Source: Cyanobacteria bacterium UBA11370 | GTDB taxonomy: Bacteria; Cyanobacteriota; Cyanobacteriia; Cyanobacteriales; Coleofasciculaceae | Length of the DNA stretch: 26,971 nt | Direction: 5' to 3' | Assembly (NCBI GenBank): GCA_003486645.1 | Contig: DNGI01000225.1 | Location: forward strand, 1-26,971 | In this document: piece by piece, positions 1 through 7,673 of the stretch | Numbering within the stretch: the first letter of the stretch is position 1 | How the letters are laid out: the number at the start of each line of letters is the position of its first letter | The notes under the pieces: model-generated | Database searches by the model: none | What the model was told of the DNA's origin: nothing | Seen by the model: only the letters and a program-made list of their open reading frames with translations | Program-made: the position numbers and the translations under genes

Positions 1-37
1 TCAAGCGGACAGCTTATGCTTCCACTTGCGATAGGAT

Positions 38-883
38 ATGGTTCAAGTGACACTAGATGAGGCAGCCGCTTCTCTAAGACTCGACATTGCTGACCTCCAG
101 GGTTGGATGATCTACGATAATGGTGAATGGGTTTGCTCCATTGACCTTTTGCCGCTGGTTTGGAGTCGAATCACCTACCTTCGGGATGTCAAGGCAAGAG
201 AACTGCGTCAGGGACTCTCGTCTGTATATACGGCGGGTCGCCTTGAATACGCTAACCGTTTAGACAACTTCTTTTCTTGCCAAGCTTGGAGCCTCACGAG
301 TGCAGAGATTGAAGAGGTTAAGATTGTTATGCTCCAGCGCTTCCCTAACGAAGCTGAACTAGACGAATACCTGCAAGTTGCAATCAGCCGTCCCACTATC
401 GTCCCGGCACTGCATGAGCAACTTTCCCAGCAGCAGGCTGAATGTCTGCAACAAATTACCCGCTTCATTGCCGAATATGATCGCAATCTAGAGCAGCGCC
501 TCTATGAAGCCGCTATCATGGGCGGTGAGCAGCTAGCAGCAGAACTTTTGGAAGACCTGAGTAATTGGGAACCGGGTCGCAAGCCTGTGGTCTTCCGCAA
601 GAAAGTTGAGAAACATCTCAAGAAAATCCAGGTGCTGCTGAGTCAAGTGACTCCGGAAGCAGGTTCAAGCTTGGTACAGATGATGCAGCATATTGAGGGT
701 ATTCTGTCAACAGCCGATGTTGAAGCGAAACGACTATCAACAGGAGAGCGTTCCCAACTCCAAGAACGGATGGATGCCCTTTCACAAAAGCTCTTGGGTG
801 AGCAACGCAAGCTTCAGGAACTCGCCAATAGTGAAGGCATTGGTTTAGCTCGTGCCACGGCAATGTCTTTGAAGCTGAGTTAG
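38..883 (+). CDS. Hypothetical protein, 281 aa, helical
   Basis: I do not recognise this family. The protein is largely helical and charged. A tyrosine- and tryptophan-containing N-terminal part (about residues 15-50, with a DLQGWMIYDNGEW stretch) looks globular, and the C-terminal half (about 135-270) is rich in Gln, Glu, Leu and Lys with coiled-coil character. No signal peptide or membrane segment is visible. It starts at an ATG close to the window edge and is followed by a hairpin and then the DUF1257-DUF2997-ATPase genes in the same direction, so it may belong to the same plasmid-type module. It is a convincing gene by length and by lack of competing frames, but its function is unknown. 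Confidence 0.75.
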   Translation: MVQVTLDEAAASLRLDIADLQGWMIYDNGEWVCSIDLLPLVWSRITYLRDVKARELRQGLSSVYTAGRLEYANRLDNFFSCQAWSLTSAEIEEVKIVMLQRFPNEAELDEYLQVAISRPTIVPALHEQLSQQQAECLQQITRFIAEYDRNLEQRLYEAAIMGGEQLAAELLEDLSNWEPGRKPVVFRKKVEKHLKKIQVLLSQVTPEAGSSLVQMMQHIEGILSTADVEAKRLSTGERSQLQERMDALSQKLLGEQRKLQELANSEGIGLARATAMSLKLS

Positions 884-907
884 AGCTAGCGCTTTATCTA
901 GATGAAC

Positions 908-941
908 AAGGCGCTCAGAAGCCATAAACCTTGAGCGCTTT
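908..941 (+). terminator. Hairpin after the 281-aa gene
   Basis: The arms AAGGCGCTC and GAGCGCTTT pair over nine positions with one G-U, around a loop of about 16 nt. It lies 25 nt after the stop codon. Only a short T run follows, so it is a weak intrinsic terminator or an RNA-processing hairpin. Confidence 0.4.
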
Positions 942-992
942 GCTACAGTTGTTCATTTCCAAGTGTAAGTTCAACAACTTTCCCGACGTTAA

Positions 993-1439
993 ATGTCTCA
1001 CTTCACTCAAATCAAAACCAAGTTTCGCCACCGCGAACACCTTGTCAGCGCTCTGATTCAACTTAACCTCCCACCGCAAGTCCATGAAGTTGCTCAGGCA
1101 CTCCAAGGCTATTATGGCGCACAAGAGCAGTACACTGCTGAGATTATCGTTCCTGGTCGCACCATCAAAGCACGGGCTGATATTGGCTTCAAATGGAGTG
1201 ACGCTACTACGGGTTACGAGGTCATCCATGACGAGTATGAAACTGCACCGCGTCTGGGAGCAGACTTCTTCAACGGCAAGCTCCTACGAACTTATGGTGA
1301 TTTAGTTATCCGTGCCAAAGCTGCCGAATTACAAGAGCAGCTCGGTGAATGCACAATTACTGAATCAAGCTTTGGCACTCAGCACACCCTAAGACTGGCA
1401 TTCGCTGGTCATCAACACGTTCAGCAGACTCGGAGATAG
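993..1439 (+). CDS. DUF1257 (Ycf35-type) protein
   Basis: The start MSHFTQIKTKFR matches the N-terminal signature of the DUF1257/Ycf35 family (MSHFs.IKT.i...). The following 'LVSALIQLN' segment and the 'ADIGFKWSD...YEVIHDEYE' strand region also fit, and 148 aa is close to the usual length. The biochemical role of the family is unknown; in cyanobacteria and algal plastids it is a conserved small soluble protein. The DUF2997 gene begins 5 nt after its stop and a Ycf46-like ATPase fragment follows, so the three probably formed one transcription unit. Family assignment is from recognition of the motif, not from a search. Confidence 0.85.
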   Translation: MSHFTQIKTKFRHREHLVSALIQLNLPPQVHEVAQALQGYYGAQEQYTAEIIVPGRTIKARADIGFKWSDATTGYEVIHDEYETAPRLGADFFNGKLLRTYGDLVIRAKAAELQEQLGECTITESSFGTQHTLRLAFAGHQHVQQTRR

Positions 1440-1444
1440 CAATC

Positions 1445-1663
1445 ATGCAAGAACGAGCCATAATCATCCACTTTAATGAAACCACAGGCGAAGTCAAGAT
1501 TGAAGCATCAGGCTTTGAGGGACTCTCCTGCTTGGAAGCCACCCAACCTTTTGAAGAGGCGTTGGGGGTCGTGAAGGAAAGCTCACGCATTTACAAACCG
1601 GAAGCCGAAGTGCAGCACACCGTCCATACCAACAGCACTCAATCAAATCGGCTGCGCCAGTAA
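1445..1663 (+). CDS. DUF2997 protein
   Basis: This 72-aa protein has the DUF2997 pattern: an N-terminal beta hairpin (IIIHFNETTGEVKIEASGF) followed by 'GLSCLEATQPFEEALG'. The conserved SCLEAT...LEEALG helix is the hallmark. The C-terminal 20 residues are polar and probably disordered. A GGAG sequence just upstream serves as ribosome binding site, and the gene starts 5 nt after the DUF1257 stop, so the two are almost certainly co-translated. The function is unknown; in cyanobacteria it typically accompanies DUF1257 proteins and AAA ATPases. Confidence 0.82.
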   Translation: MQERAIIIHFNETTGEVKIEASGFEGLSCLEATQPFEEALGVVKESSRIYKPEAEVQHTVHTNSTQSNRLRQ

Positions 1664-1801
1664 CAATCCGTTTCACCAAAGAAAGCAGGGACACAGGAGT
1701 AGCAAAGAGGGTTTTGTGACAGCATTGGTGGCTAAGAATTCCTCCCCTGCTCTTTTCCTTAACAGGCTCTTGAGCTAACAACAAGGGAGCCATCTTTAAT
1801 C

Positions 1802-2242
1802 ATGTTGCTATCCGACCTAATCCCTACCATCAGCTCTCAGATCCCCATCGCGGCGGTTGATGTCTTGTCCCCAGAGGAGGCTACGATTATTGAGTGGATT
1901 ACGCGGCAGGTCACGTCTGAACTAGAACTGCCCGTGTACTTCTGGAATTTGGGAGTATCGACTCTGGAACAGGCGCTAATTGCTTCAGATGGGGGCTTGA
2001 CTTTTAAGCTGGTTGATGCATACAAGAAGCCGCCACCGGCTGACCCATTGCTGTTTGTCTTTGAATACATCCAGAATACCATTACTGATGGTGTCTTCAT
2101 TCTGGGAGATATTCACCCCTTCATCGGCAAAGACTCCCCCAGCCTATCGTGGGACGTTCTAATTCGCGTCAAGAACCTTAGAAGTAGCTTTCAGACTGAA
2201 GCTACTGGTGACCTAAACCTAGAACGCTTCCAGTCCTTCTAG
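1802..2242 (+). pseudogene. Truncated Ycf46-like AAA ATPase, N-terminal domain only
   Basis: The 146-aa product resembles the N-terminal non-catalytic domain of cyanobacterial Ycf46-like AAA ATPases: an opening LLSDLIPTISSQIPI, then 'YFWNLGVSTLEQA', then 'GVFILGDIHPFI'. Full-length members are roughly 500 aa and carry Walker A/B and arginine-finger motifs. Here everything after 'VLIRVKNLRSSF' is replaced by an unrelated 15-residue tail and a stop, and no AAA core is found downstream. The cut coincides with two back-to-back hairpins, which points to a rearrangement. The intact N-terminus downstream of DUF1257-DUF2997 fits the Ycf35/Ycf46-like neighbourhood. It may be an expressed fragment but cannot be an ATPase. 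Confidence 0.68.
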
Positions 2243-2246
2243 GTTT
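2183..2246. repeat. Two adjacent perfect hairpins at the ATPase break
   Basis: Hairpin 1 has arms AGTAGCTT (2183-2190) and AAGCTACT (2199-2206). Hairpin 2 has arms AAACCTAGAA (2215-2224) and TTCTAGGTTT (2237-2246) with a 12-nt loop, and it contains the stop codon of the truncated ATPase. The right arm shares GTCCTTCTAGG with the left-end hairpin of the nearby tnpB element (2474-2484), so this may be a relic end of a related IS200/IS605 element. Confidence 0.55.
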
Positions 2247-2379
2247 ATAACTCGATATTTCTCACCATACTACTCTGTAACCGACTGACTTTTCTCGAAG
2301 TGATTCCTCGTGGAGCTAATAATTTATCAGCCTCGTAATCGAAAGGTGGCGGGGTTTTTATACAATCTAAGGGAACATC

Positions 2380-2454
2380 ATGGCAAAACCTGTAATTTTG
2401 CACTTTGGGTGGGGCTGTGATAGTGCCAGCATCCTAATTGAGTGGCTGACCGAA
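2380..2454 (+). pseudogene. PAPS-reductase-like protein, 5' fragment
   Basis: Translation gives MAKPVILHFGWGCDSASILI and then EWLTE, in the same frame as the 3' fragment starting at 3798. The motif FGWGCDSAS is the PP-loop of N-type ATP pyrophosphatases of the phosphoadenosine-phosphosulfate-reductase-like superfamily. The frame then runs into the IS element and stops about 20 codons later. Only 25 codons of the gene lie on this side, with start ATG at 2380. Confidence 0.75.
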
Positions 2455-2560
2455 ATAATGGGATACAAGCCCCGTCCTTCTAGGACGGCTTTTATTTTTC
2501 AACAATCCTGATAAAGCGCCCTACCGATAGCTCAGAAGTGCTATGATAAATCAGGAGGTA

Positions 2561-3781
2561 ATGCAAGTGTTTACGCTAACCTATGAGTTCAAGCTTAAGC
2601 CCACGTCAGCGCAAATAGCCATCTTTGAAGAATGGCTAGAACAGTGTAGACGTGTTTATAACTATGGGCTTGCTGAGCGCAAGGATTGGTTTAAGTCTCG
2701 TAGCTGTCAGGTAAATGCTTGTTCAATTCAATCCGAATACATTATTCCAGCAGATACAAAAAGACCAAACTACGCCAGTCAGTGCAAAGGGCTAACTGAA
2801 GCTAGGGCTAAAATCCCTGCATTAAACGCTGTTCAAGTTCACGTTTTACAGCAAACACTAAAGCGACTTGAACAGGCGTTTGTCAGTATGTGGGAACAAG
2901 GACATGGCTTTCCTCGATTTAAAAAAGTTGGGGCAATGCGGTCGTTTGTGTTTCCTCAAATGGGAGTTAACCCTATTCAAAATAGTGCGGTTAAGCTGCC
3001 AAAAATCGGCTGGGTTAAGTTTCGTCAATCACGTTCTATTCCCGATGGCGCGATACTCAAACAAGTTCGGATAGTAAGACGTGCTAGTGGTTGGTTTGCC
3101 ATGCTTGCTTGGCAATGGGACGTAGAAGTTCCAGATGTCATGCCGCATGGTGAGGCGATTGGGGTAGATGTTGGGATTAGTCACTTTGTTGCGGTATCTA
3201 ACGGTAAATTGTTCCCTAATCCACGACCTTTTAAGAAGCTTGAACGCAAGCTGAGATTGCTGCATCATAGGGTGTCGAGAAAGGTCAAAGGGTCAAATAA
3301 TCGGAGATTAGCGCAAGTTAAAGTCAGTAAATTGCACGAGCGAATTGCTAATACTAGGAAGAATTACTATTGGCTACTGGCTCACAATCTCTGTGATTGG
3401 GTAGGGATGATATTTGTAGAAGACTTAAACTTAAAAGGTTTAGCACGTGGCTTTTTAGGAAAGCACTGCTTAGACGCTGGTTGGGGACAGTTTTTCCAAA
3501 TATTAGAGCAGTGTTGCCGTAAACGCGGGGTATTCTTTCTCAAGGTAGATAGCAAAAAGACGAGCCAAATATGCCCAAACTGCCTTGTAGAAACGGGCAA
3601 AAAAAAGTTGTTTGAAAGAATTCATTCGTGCGAACATTGCGGCTACACGACAGATAGAGACGTTGCCGCCGCTCAAATAGTCTGTATACGCGGACTTGCA
3701 GCCGTGGGACACACGGTCAAGATGCTTTCTGAGGGTAAAGCGGTCGCGCTCCCCGTAACGAAAGAATCTTCGCCCTTATAG
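2561..3781 (+). CDS. tnpB: TnpB, RNA-guided nuclease of IS200/IS605 family
   Basis: The protein of about 406 aa looks intact. It starts MQVFTLTYEFKLKPT, the usual TnpB opening, and this decides for the ATG at 2561 (AGGAGG just upstream) over the ATG 18 nt earlier. RuvC-like residues are visible: D in GVDVG (about 203), E in FVEDLNLKGL (about 287) and D in TDRDVAAAQ (about 367). A four-cysteine zinc ribbon (CPNC...CEHC) lies between the last two. TnpB family proteins act with an omega RNA from the element's right end as DNA endonucleases, and are relatives of Cas12. The stop codon lies within the right-end hairpin, which fits overlap of the guide RNA with the gene's 3' end. The host gene is disrupted by this insertion. 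Confidence 0.93.
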   Translation: MQVFTLTYEFKLKPTSAQIAIFEEWLEQCRRVYNYGLAERKDWFKSRSCQVNACSIQSEYIIPADTKRPNYASQCKGLTEARAKIPALNAVQVHVLQQTLKRLEQAFVSMWEQGHGFPRFKKVGAMRSFVFPQMGVNPIQNSAVKLPKIGWVKFRQSRSIPDGAILKQVRIVRRASGWFAMLAWQWDVEVPDVMPHGEAIGVDVGISHFVAVSNGKLFPNPRPFKKLERKLRLLHHRVSRKVKGSNNRRLAQVKVSKLHERIANTRKNYYWLLAHNLCDWVGMIFVEDLNLKGLARGFLGKHCLDAGWGQFFQILEQCCRKRGVFFLKVDSKKTSQICPNCLVETGKKKLFERIHSCEHCGYTTDRDVAAAQIVCIRGLAAVGHTVKMLSEGKAVALPVTKESSPL

Positions 3782-3797
3782 GGCGGAGAGTGTCAAT
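3771..3797 (+). ncRNA. Right-end hairpin and probable omega RNA 3' end
   Basis: CGCCCT-TAT-AGGGCG forms a 6-bp stem with a 3-nt loop at the tnpB stop, followed by GGAGAGTGTCAA up to the junction with host sequence. In this family the omega RNA scaffold comes from the 3' end of tnpB and the right end, and the guide is the flanking host DNA. The 5' limit of the RNA cannot be placed. Confidence 0.4.
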
Positions 3798-4571
3798 AAC
3801 CCAAATACACGCGACTTTGAATTAGAAAATCTGGTCGTTCTCGCCGCTCAGACCGGAAATGAATCTCAATTAATTAAACAGCAAAATGAGCAACACATTT
3901 TTCCAATTCTTCGCCAAAATCATATTAGAACCGTTCAGGTAGCAAAGTGCGGAAACTTCCTTGCTGATGGATACGAAGTCTTAGACGACAGCCGCAGCCC
4001 AACAACTTGCTTCATTGAGGGTTCGTTCACCCTGGCGCAGGAACTCCTTACTGCTGGAACCGTTCCCAGCTACGCCAACAAGCGGCGACGCTGTTCAAAC
4101 AAATTCAAGGGCGCAGTCCTCGATGCTTGGGTTAGAGATGAATTCGCAACAACACCAATTCGGTCTGTGTATGGTTATAACGCCGATGAACAGTACCGAG
4201 CAGATAGAGCGAGCGCCTACATTTTGGCTAACGAAACCCTATCATACCCGCTGATCCAATGGAATTGGAACCGCTCTAAAACTGAGTCCTATATGGCAGC
4301 ATTTGCTGGAGAACGCTTCTACAGAAGTGCCTGTATCATGTGTCCTTTCAGTGGTATTAGCGGGGGTCGCCAGGAAATTATCACCAAATACCGCTTACAT
4401 CCAGAAGAGGGCGGGTTGGCAGCGTTCATCGAGTTTGTTTCAATTTGCTTAAACCCCAGACAAACCCTCTACACTAAAAGTCGCACAGTCCGTGACTTAT
4501 TGCAAGAAGATAATAATCACGCCGCCCTATCAGTGCTGGGTTTGACTGGGGCGCAACTGTTGGAGCGGTAA
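3798..4571 (+). pseudogene. PAPS-reductase-like protein, 3' fragment
   Basis: An open frame of 257 codons begins directly at the IS right end and continues the frame of the 25-codon 5' fragment. Together they make a protein of about 282 aa with an N-terminal PP-loop. It reads NPNTRDFELENLVVLAAQTG at its start, followed by 'IRTVQVAKCG', 'SVYGYNADEQYRADRA' and a cysteine pair in 'YRSACIMCPFSG'. These fit cyanobacterial/plasmid proteins annotated as phosphoadenosine phosphosulfate reductase family, whose substrate is unknown. The 3' part is free of stops, so the insertion may be recent. The following gene starts on its stop codon (TAATG). Without the PP-loop this fragment should be inactive. Confidence 0.75.
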
Positions 4572-4939
4572 TGGCTCATCCAGAGAGATATAGCCAGTTG
4601 GCTCGGTTGCGCTCAATTGTGATCCGAGAATTCAAGGAACTGCTGGCGGATTGGAATTTAGGAGTGGGAGCCGAAGCTGCGCTGGTTTGTGGACGAGGAT
4701 TACTGATGGCGCGATTGCTTCATCCTACACCAGAGGTACAGAAGCGGTTGCTGGCTGTGTTGGAAGAAGATTTAGCAAGCCCACAGGGAGATAGCAGTTC
4801 TAAGCCACTTCGGGCTGGGTTACAAGAATTATTGCGAGGAGTTTTGACGCGAGAGGACTGGGAGCTGATTGCGGCAACTGCTGGGAACTGCGTCCGTGAA
4901 CGGGTGATTGAGAGGTTTCAAACGGCGAAGACAGCTTGA
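4571..4939 (+). CDS. Hypothetical protein, 122 aa
   Basis: I do not recognise this family. The product is helical, with a conserved-looking 'RLRSIVIREFKELLADWNLGVGAEAALVCGRGLLMARLLHPTP' core, and lacks membrane segments. Its ATG overlaps the stop of the PAPS-reductase-like gene (TAATG), so it was translationally coupled to that gene. The insertion upstream may reduce its expression. This tight coupling suggests the two act together, but nothing in the sequence names the role. Confidence 0.7.
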   Translation: MAHPERYSQLARLRSIVIREFKELLADWNLGVGAEAALVCGRGLLMARLLHPTPEVQKRLLAVLEEDLASPQGDSSSKPLRAGLQELLRGVLTREDWELIAATAGNCVRERVIERFQTAKTA

Positions 4940-5012
4940 GCGGCGTAATGATAGTCCAACTCCTGCTATTGCTGAAAATATGTACCTTTGAACGTAGGTG
5001 GCTAGCGCCCTA

Positions 5013-5040
5013 GCTAGTTGTGCTTGAACCCACAACTAGC
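5013..5040 (+). promoter_or_regulatory. Perfect 10-bp palindrome before primase-polymerase start
   Basis: GCTAGTTGTG (5013-5022) and CACAACTAGC (5031-5040) are perfect complements around an 8-nt loop, ending 4 nt before the ATG at 5045. No separate Shine-Dalgarno sequence is visible. It could be an operator or a translational control hairpin. An in-frame TTG at 5018 lies inside it and is an unlikely start. Confidence 0.55.
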
Positions 5041-5044
5041 ATTC

Positions 5045-5692
5045 ATGAACCAACACACTCAAAATCTGATTGCCACTCTCAAACAGTTACCATCCGACTG
5101 GCCTTTAATACCCACGAAATACAAAAAGCCCCTGGGCTACTTTTGGCAAACCCGACCATTCACGCCGGGGCAACTCAGTCAAGGTCTAATCAGCAACGGC
5201 GTTACTGTCCTGGATCAAAATCAACAACCTTACTTGGTGATGCCGACTGGGTTTGGACTCCTGACTGGATACCCCATCAAAGGTGGTGACAAAACCTATT
5301 ACTTGATGGCACTTGACCAAGATGGAACTAGCGCTTACCAGAAAATTCTTGAACTCTCACAAGGAGTTGGACTCCCCCACACCATCGCCTTTACTTCCGG
5401 GCGAAGAGGACGCTGCCAGTACCTTTTCGCTGTCAGAGCAGAAGATATATCTCAACTCAAAACCCGGAAAATTAGTACGGGGAAGGATGAAGCCCTGGAG
5501 CTGAGGTGGAAAGGTTGCCAATCAATCCTGCCCCCCAGTTTACATCCTTTTAGTGGGCAGTACCAGTGGTGTGAGGGGTGTTCTATTACCACGAATTCGG
5601 TGGCAATAGCCCCAGACTGGTTACTTAAGCTAATGCGCTTACCCACTGAAACCGCTTGTCAACCGAAATTCAAATGGGTCTTGCGTACTTAG
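5045..5692 (+). pseudogene. Primase-polymerase (AEP) N-terminal domain, truncated by IS
   Basis: The product is the N-terminal bifunctional primase/polymerase domain of the archaeo-eukaryotic primase superfamily. Visible marks are 'LPSDWPLIPTKYKKPLG', the catalytic DxD in 'MALDQDG' (about residues 91-93), 'AFTSGRRGRCQYLF' (about 115-128) and 'LELRWKGCQSILPPSLHP'. Such proteins prime replication of plasmids and mobile elements, and full versions often carry a C-terminal helicase or binding domain. Here the frame reads into the terminal repeat of an ISL3 element and stops there (TAG at 5690-5692), leaving 215 aa. The prim-pol core residues look intact, so a truncated primase could still be made. 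ATG 5045 is preferred to TTG 5018 because the latter lies inside a palindrome. Confidence 0.78.
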
Positions 5693-5702
5693 TATGCTAA
5701 AT
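5674..5702 (+). repeat. ISL3 element left terminal inverted repeat
   Basis: It is complementary to 6637-6665 with a single mismatch (position 5678). The inner 23 bp, beginning CTTGCGTACTTAG, are identical. It supplies the stop codon that ends the primase-polymerase fragment. Confidence 0.9.
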
Positions 5703-6663
5703 TATTAGTAATTGTCCAGCTAGAGGTAATTATGAAAAGATTAATGACCCAACTTCTGAACTTAAATGGGGTCATAGTAGAAGATAGCCGACAGCGTGAT
5801 GAAACATTAATTTTATCGATAAGAGTTGCTAATAAGAAAGCTAATTGTCCTCGTTGTAAACAAACCAGCTATCGTCTTCATCAAAATCGTTTTCATTTAG
5901 TTAGAGATTTACCAATGGGAACATATGAAGTAATCTTAAGAGTAAATCGACGGCAATTTAAATGTGAATATTGTAAAAAACCTTTTAGTGAAATATTGAA
6001 TTTTGTCGGCAACAGAAAAAGGTTTACACACAGATATGCACAAATGATTACAGAAGAAGTTATTCATAGTGACATTCATAACGTTGCTAAGAAGAATGGA
6101 TTAACAGATGAAGAAGTCTGGTCAATGGTAATGGCTATAGCTGAGGAAATCATGCCCATTCCGGTCGAAAAATTGCGTCGATTAGGCATAGATGAAATTA
6201 GTCTAGTCAAAGGACAAGGAAAATTTATTGTAGTTTGGGTAGACCTAGAAACACATAAATTAGTAGGTTTAGTGCCAGAGCGTAAACAGCCAGAAATAGA
6301 AAAAGCCATGCAAAAATGGGGAGAAGAAGTTTTAGCGAAAATAAAAGAGGAGTTTCACCAAATATTTGAAGAAAGGAAAGACCTGGGAACCGGAACGTTA
6401 GAATTAATTGATTGGTTAAAGAAGGCTGAACCTTATTATAAAAAAAGCGTAAAAACAATCAAGCGGTGGTTAGCCGAGGTAGTCGGATATTTTGAACGCC
6501 GAACAACAAACGGGATAGTGGAAGGAATTAATAATAAATTAAAAGTATTAAAACGTTGTGGCTTCGGATTTAGGAATTTTAACAACTTTGAAATAAGGGC
6601 TTTGCTATATTGGCATTTTTCTGATATTTCTTAATGATTTAGCATACTAAGTACGCAAGAACC
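5676..6663 (+). mobile_element. ISL3-family insertion sequence, internally deleted
   Basis: An approximately 990-bp element has near-perfect terminal inverted repeats (5674-5702 and 6637-6665, one mismatch in 29) whose outer ends start GGGTCTTGCG / GGTTCTTGCG, as is usual for ISL3 elements. It encodes an ISL3 transposase with a central deletion. The 8-bp flanks (5668-5675, 6664-6671) differ, so no target duplication is seen. The genes on both sides are broken, which suggests a deletion next to the element after insertion. Confidence 0.85.
5732..6634 (+). pseudogene. ISL3-family transposase lacking its central region
   Basis: This 300-aa protein has the ISL3 layout. An N-terminal zinc finger has cysteines at about 39, 42, 78 and 81; a helical DNA-binding region follows; the first catalytic Asp is in 'LGIDEISLVKGQGK' (about 154); and the C-terminal 'RRTTNGIVEGINNKLK' carries the catalytic Glu (about 264). 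Typical members are about 400 aa. Between 'QKWGEEVLAKI' and 'KEEFHQIFEE' (about residues 200-206) some 90 residues are missing, including the conserved ADRFH block with the second catalytic Asp. The deletion is in frame and the gene keeps a good ribosome binding site (GAGG before ATG 5732), but the enzyme should be inactive. It would move only with help from a full-length relative. Confidence 0.83.
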
Positions 6664-6665
6664 AT
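6637..6665 (-). repeat. ISL3 element right terminal inverted repeat
   Basis: This is the inverted copy of 5674-5702 with one mismatch. It contains an in-frame TAA (6648-6650) that closes the reading frame of the truncated gene downstream. Confidence 0.9.
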
Positions 6666-7148
6666 ATTCTGAAGTACAGAGATGGCTTAGTCGGTCAACC
6701 GGGTTGGGTTTACTGTGGTAGACCCAAAACTAACACTTGGTATTGCGGTCAGCTCCTAATTGGTCTAGGAAACCCGTTTAGCTGGAAACAGACCCAACTG
6801 GCTAAATTCAAAGTTCAAAACCTGTCAGAGTCGCTTTCTGGATATCACCGTTGGTTATTCAAACTGCTATTGGCTTATAAAGAACAACGTCAAGATAGCT
6901 TAGAGTTTTGGGAAATTGACTATCTAGATAAGACTTTAGAGCTGGCACGGGCAATAAAGAGAGGCGAAGTTTATGGTTTAGTTTGCTGGTGTGTTAATAT
7001 CAAAAATTATCTGCCAGTTAAATCGGATAATAAGCATTGTCATACCCAAATCTTGTATGCTGCTTGTTTGTGGCTGGTTAGGGAAGGCTTGGTTAGTGAG
7101 AAACGACCAGCTAGTTCAAATATACCCAATTTAGCTAGCCTTTGGTAA
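6664..7148 (+). pseudogene. 3' part of an unknown cyanobacterial gene, cut by IS
   Basis: An open frame starts at the IS edge (cat att ctg aag tac) and runs to the stop at 7146-7148, about 160 codons. It reads 'KYRDGLVGQPGWVYCGRPKTN', then 'TWYCGQLLIGLGNPFSW', 'GYHRWLFKLLLAY' and 'NKHCHTQILYAACLWLV'. This resembles a small uncharacterised cyanobacterial protein family that I recall only as hypothetical. No start codon precedes the conserved GQPGWVY region in this frame before the IS, so the 5' end is lost. It does not look like the missing C-terminus of the primase-polymerase, although I cannot exclude it. A TTG at 6870 could only give a 92-aa stub. Confidence 0.6.
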
Positions 7149-7330
7149 CCTTTTTTTGAATTCAAAATTCTTGCATTCAAAGTTCAAAATTCAAAATTTA
7201 AAATGAAGAGAATTGAGAGAAATTTAGTCCATTTTAATTCTGGGTAAAAGCCCCCACTAATTGTCATTAATTTTGAATTGATAATTTTGAATTGTGAATT
7301 GTTTTGACTCTATTGATTGAACTTAATACA
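7149..7330. repeat. AT-rich inverted repeats (TTCAAAATT type)
   Basis: Left units such as TTCAAAATTCAAAATTTAAAA (about 7181-7200) face right units such as AATTTTGAATTGATAATTTTG (about 7269-7289), separated by about 70 nt. This resembles the small noncoding TTCAAAATT-rich dispersed repeats common in cyanobacteria. I see no gene from 7149 to 7454; a further ATTTCTG/CAGAAAT hairpin lies at 7371-7391. Confidence 0.5.
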
Positions 7331-7454
7331 GCCAACTGTAACATTAAATGTGTGGCTATTGGCTATTTTTATTTCTGCTGTCTGACAGAAATTTCCAATA
7401 ATTATGCTTTTCCCGCTAGCGCGTAATTTGCTGAGATTTTAGACAGTTTCAGCC

Positions 7455-7673
7455 ATGAATCAACTTGAACAACTTTTGCCTGAACAAAAACAAGACCTGA
7501 ATTCCTGGTATGACATTGAGCAACAGGAATGGATTGAGGTGCTTGAAACAATTTGTCACAAGCCTGACAATAACTCACCAGAAATCCTAGCACTGCTCGA
7601 AGCCGAAACTCGTTGGGAAGCTGAACGGGATTACTACCACCACCAGTACTACCAGACTGATCGGTTCTTCTAA
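7455..7673 (+). CDS. Hypothetical acidic protein, 72 aa
   Basis: I do not recognise it. The product is acidic and Gln/Glu/Tyr-rich, mainly helical, with an aromatic C-terminus (ERDYYHHQYYQTDRFF). No strong ribosome binding site precedes the ATG. The opposite strand also has an open frame here (7402-7686), but its sequence looks random. Composition and codon use favour the plus-strand reading, though it may be non-coding. Confidence 0.45.
   Translation: MNQLEQLLPEQKQDLNSWYDIEQQEWIEVLETICHKPDNNSPEILALLEAETRWEAERDYYHHQYYQTDRFF

Larger units (their letters stand above)
2455..3797 (+). mobile_element. IS200/IS605-type element (tnpB only)
   Basis: About 1.34 kb separates two halves of one PAPS-reductase-like gene, and rejoining codon GAA (2454) to AAC (3798) restores an uninterrupted frame. 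The element contains only tnpB, no tnpA, as in IS1341-type members. It has subterminal hairpins instead of inverted repeats and no target duplication, as expected for this family. The left hairpin is CCGTCC/GGACGG (2472-2488) and the right hairpin CGCCCT/AGGGCG (3771-3785). Exact ends are uncertain by several bases. Movement would need a Y1 transposase supplied in trans. Confidence 0.8.

Noticed and set aside
1357..1793. Minus-strand ORFs of 77 and 99 codons over the DUF1257/DUF2997 genes
   Set aside because: They overlap recognised families and look like shadows.
5668..6671. 8-bp target duplication of the ISL3 element
   Set aside because: The flanks attcaaat and atattctg differ. Shifting the borders by a few bases does not give a convincing duplication.
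7149..7330. AT-rich repeated TTCAAAATT region as CRISPR or iteron origin
   Set aside because: Units are short, irregular and form inverted arms. Such stretches are common noncoding repeats in cyanobacteria.
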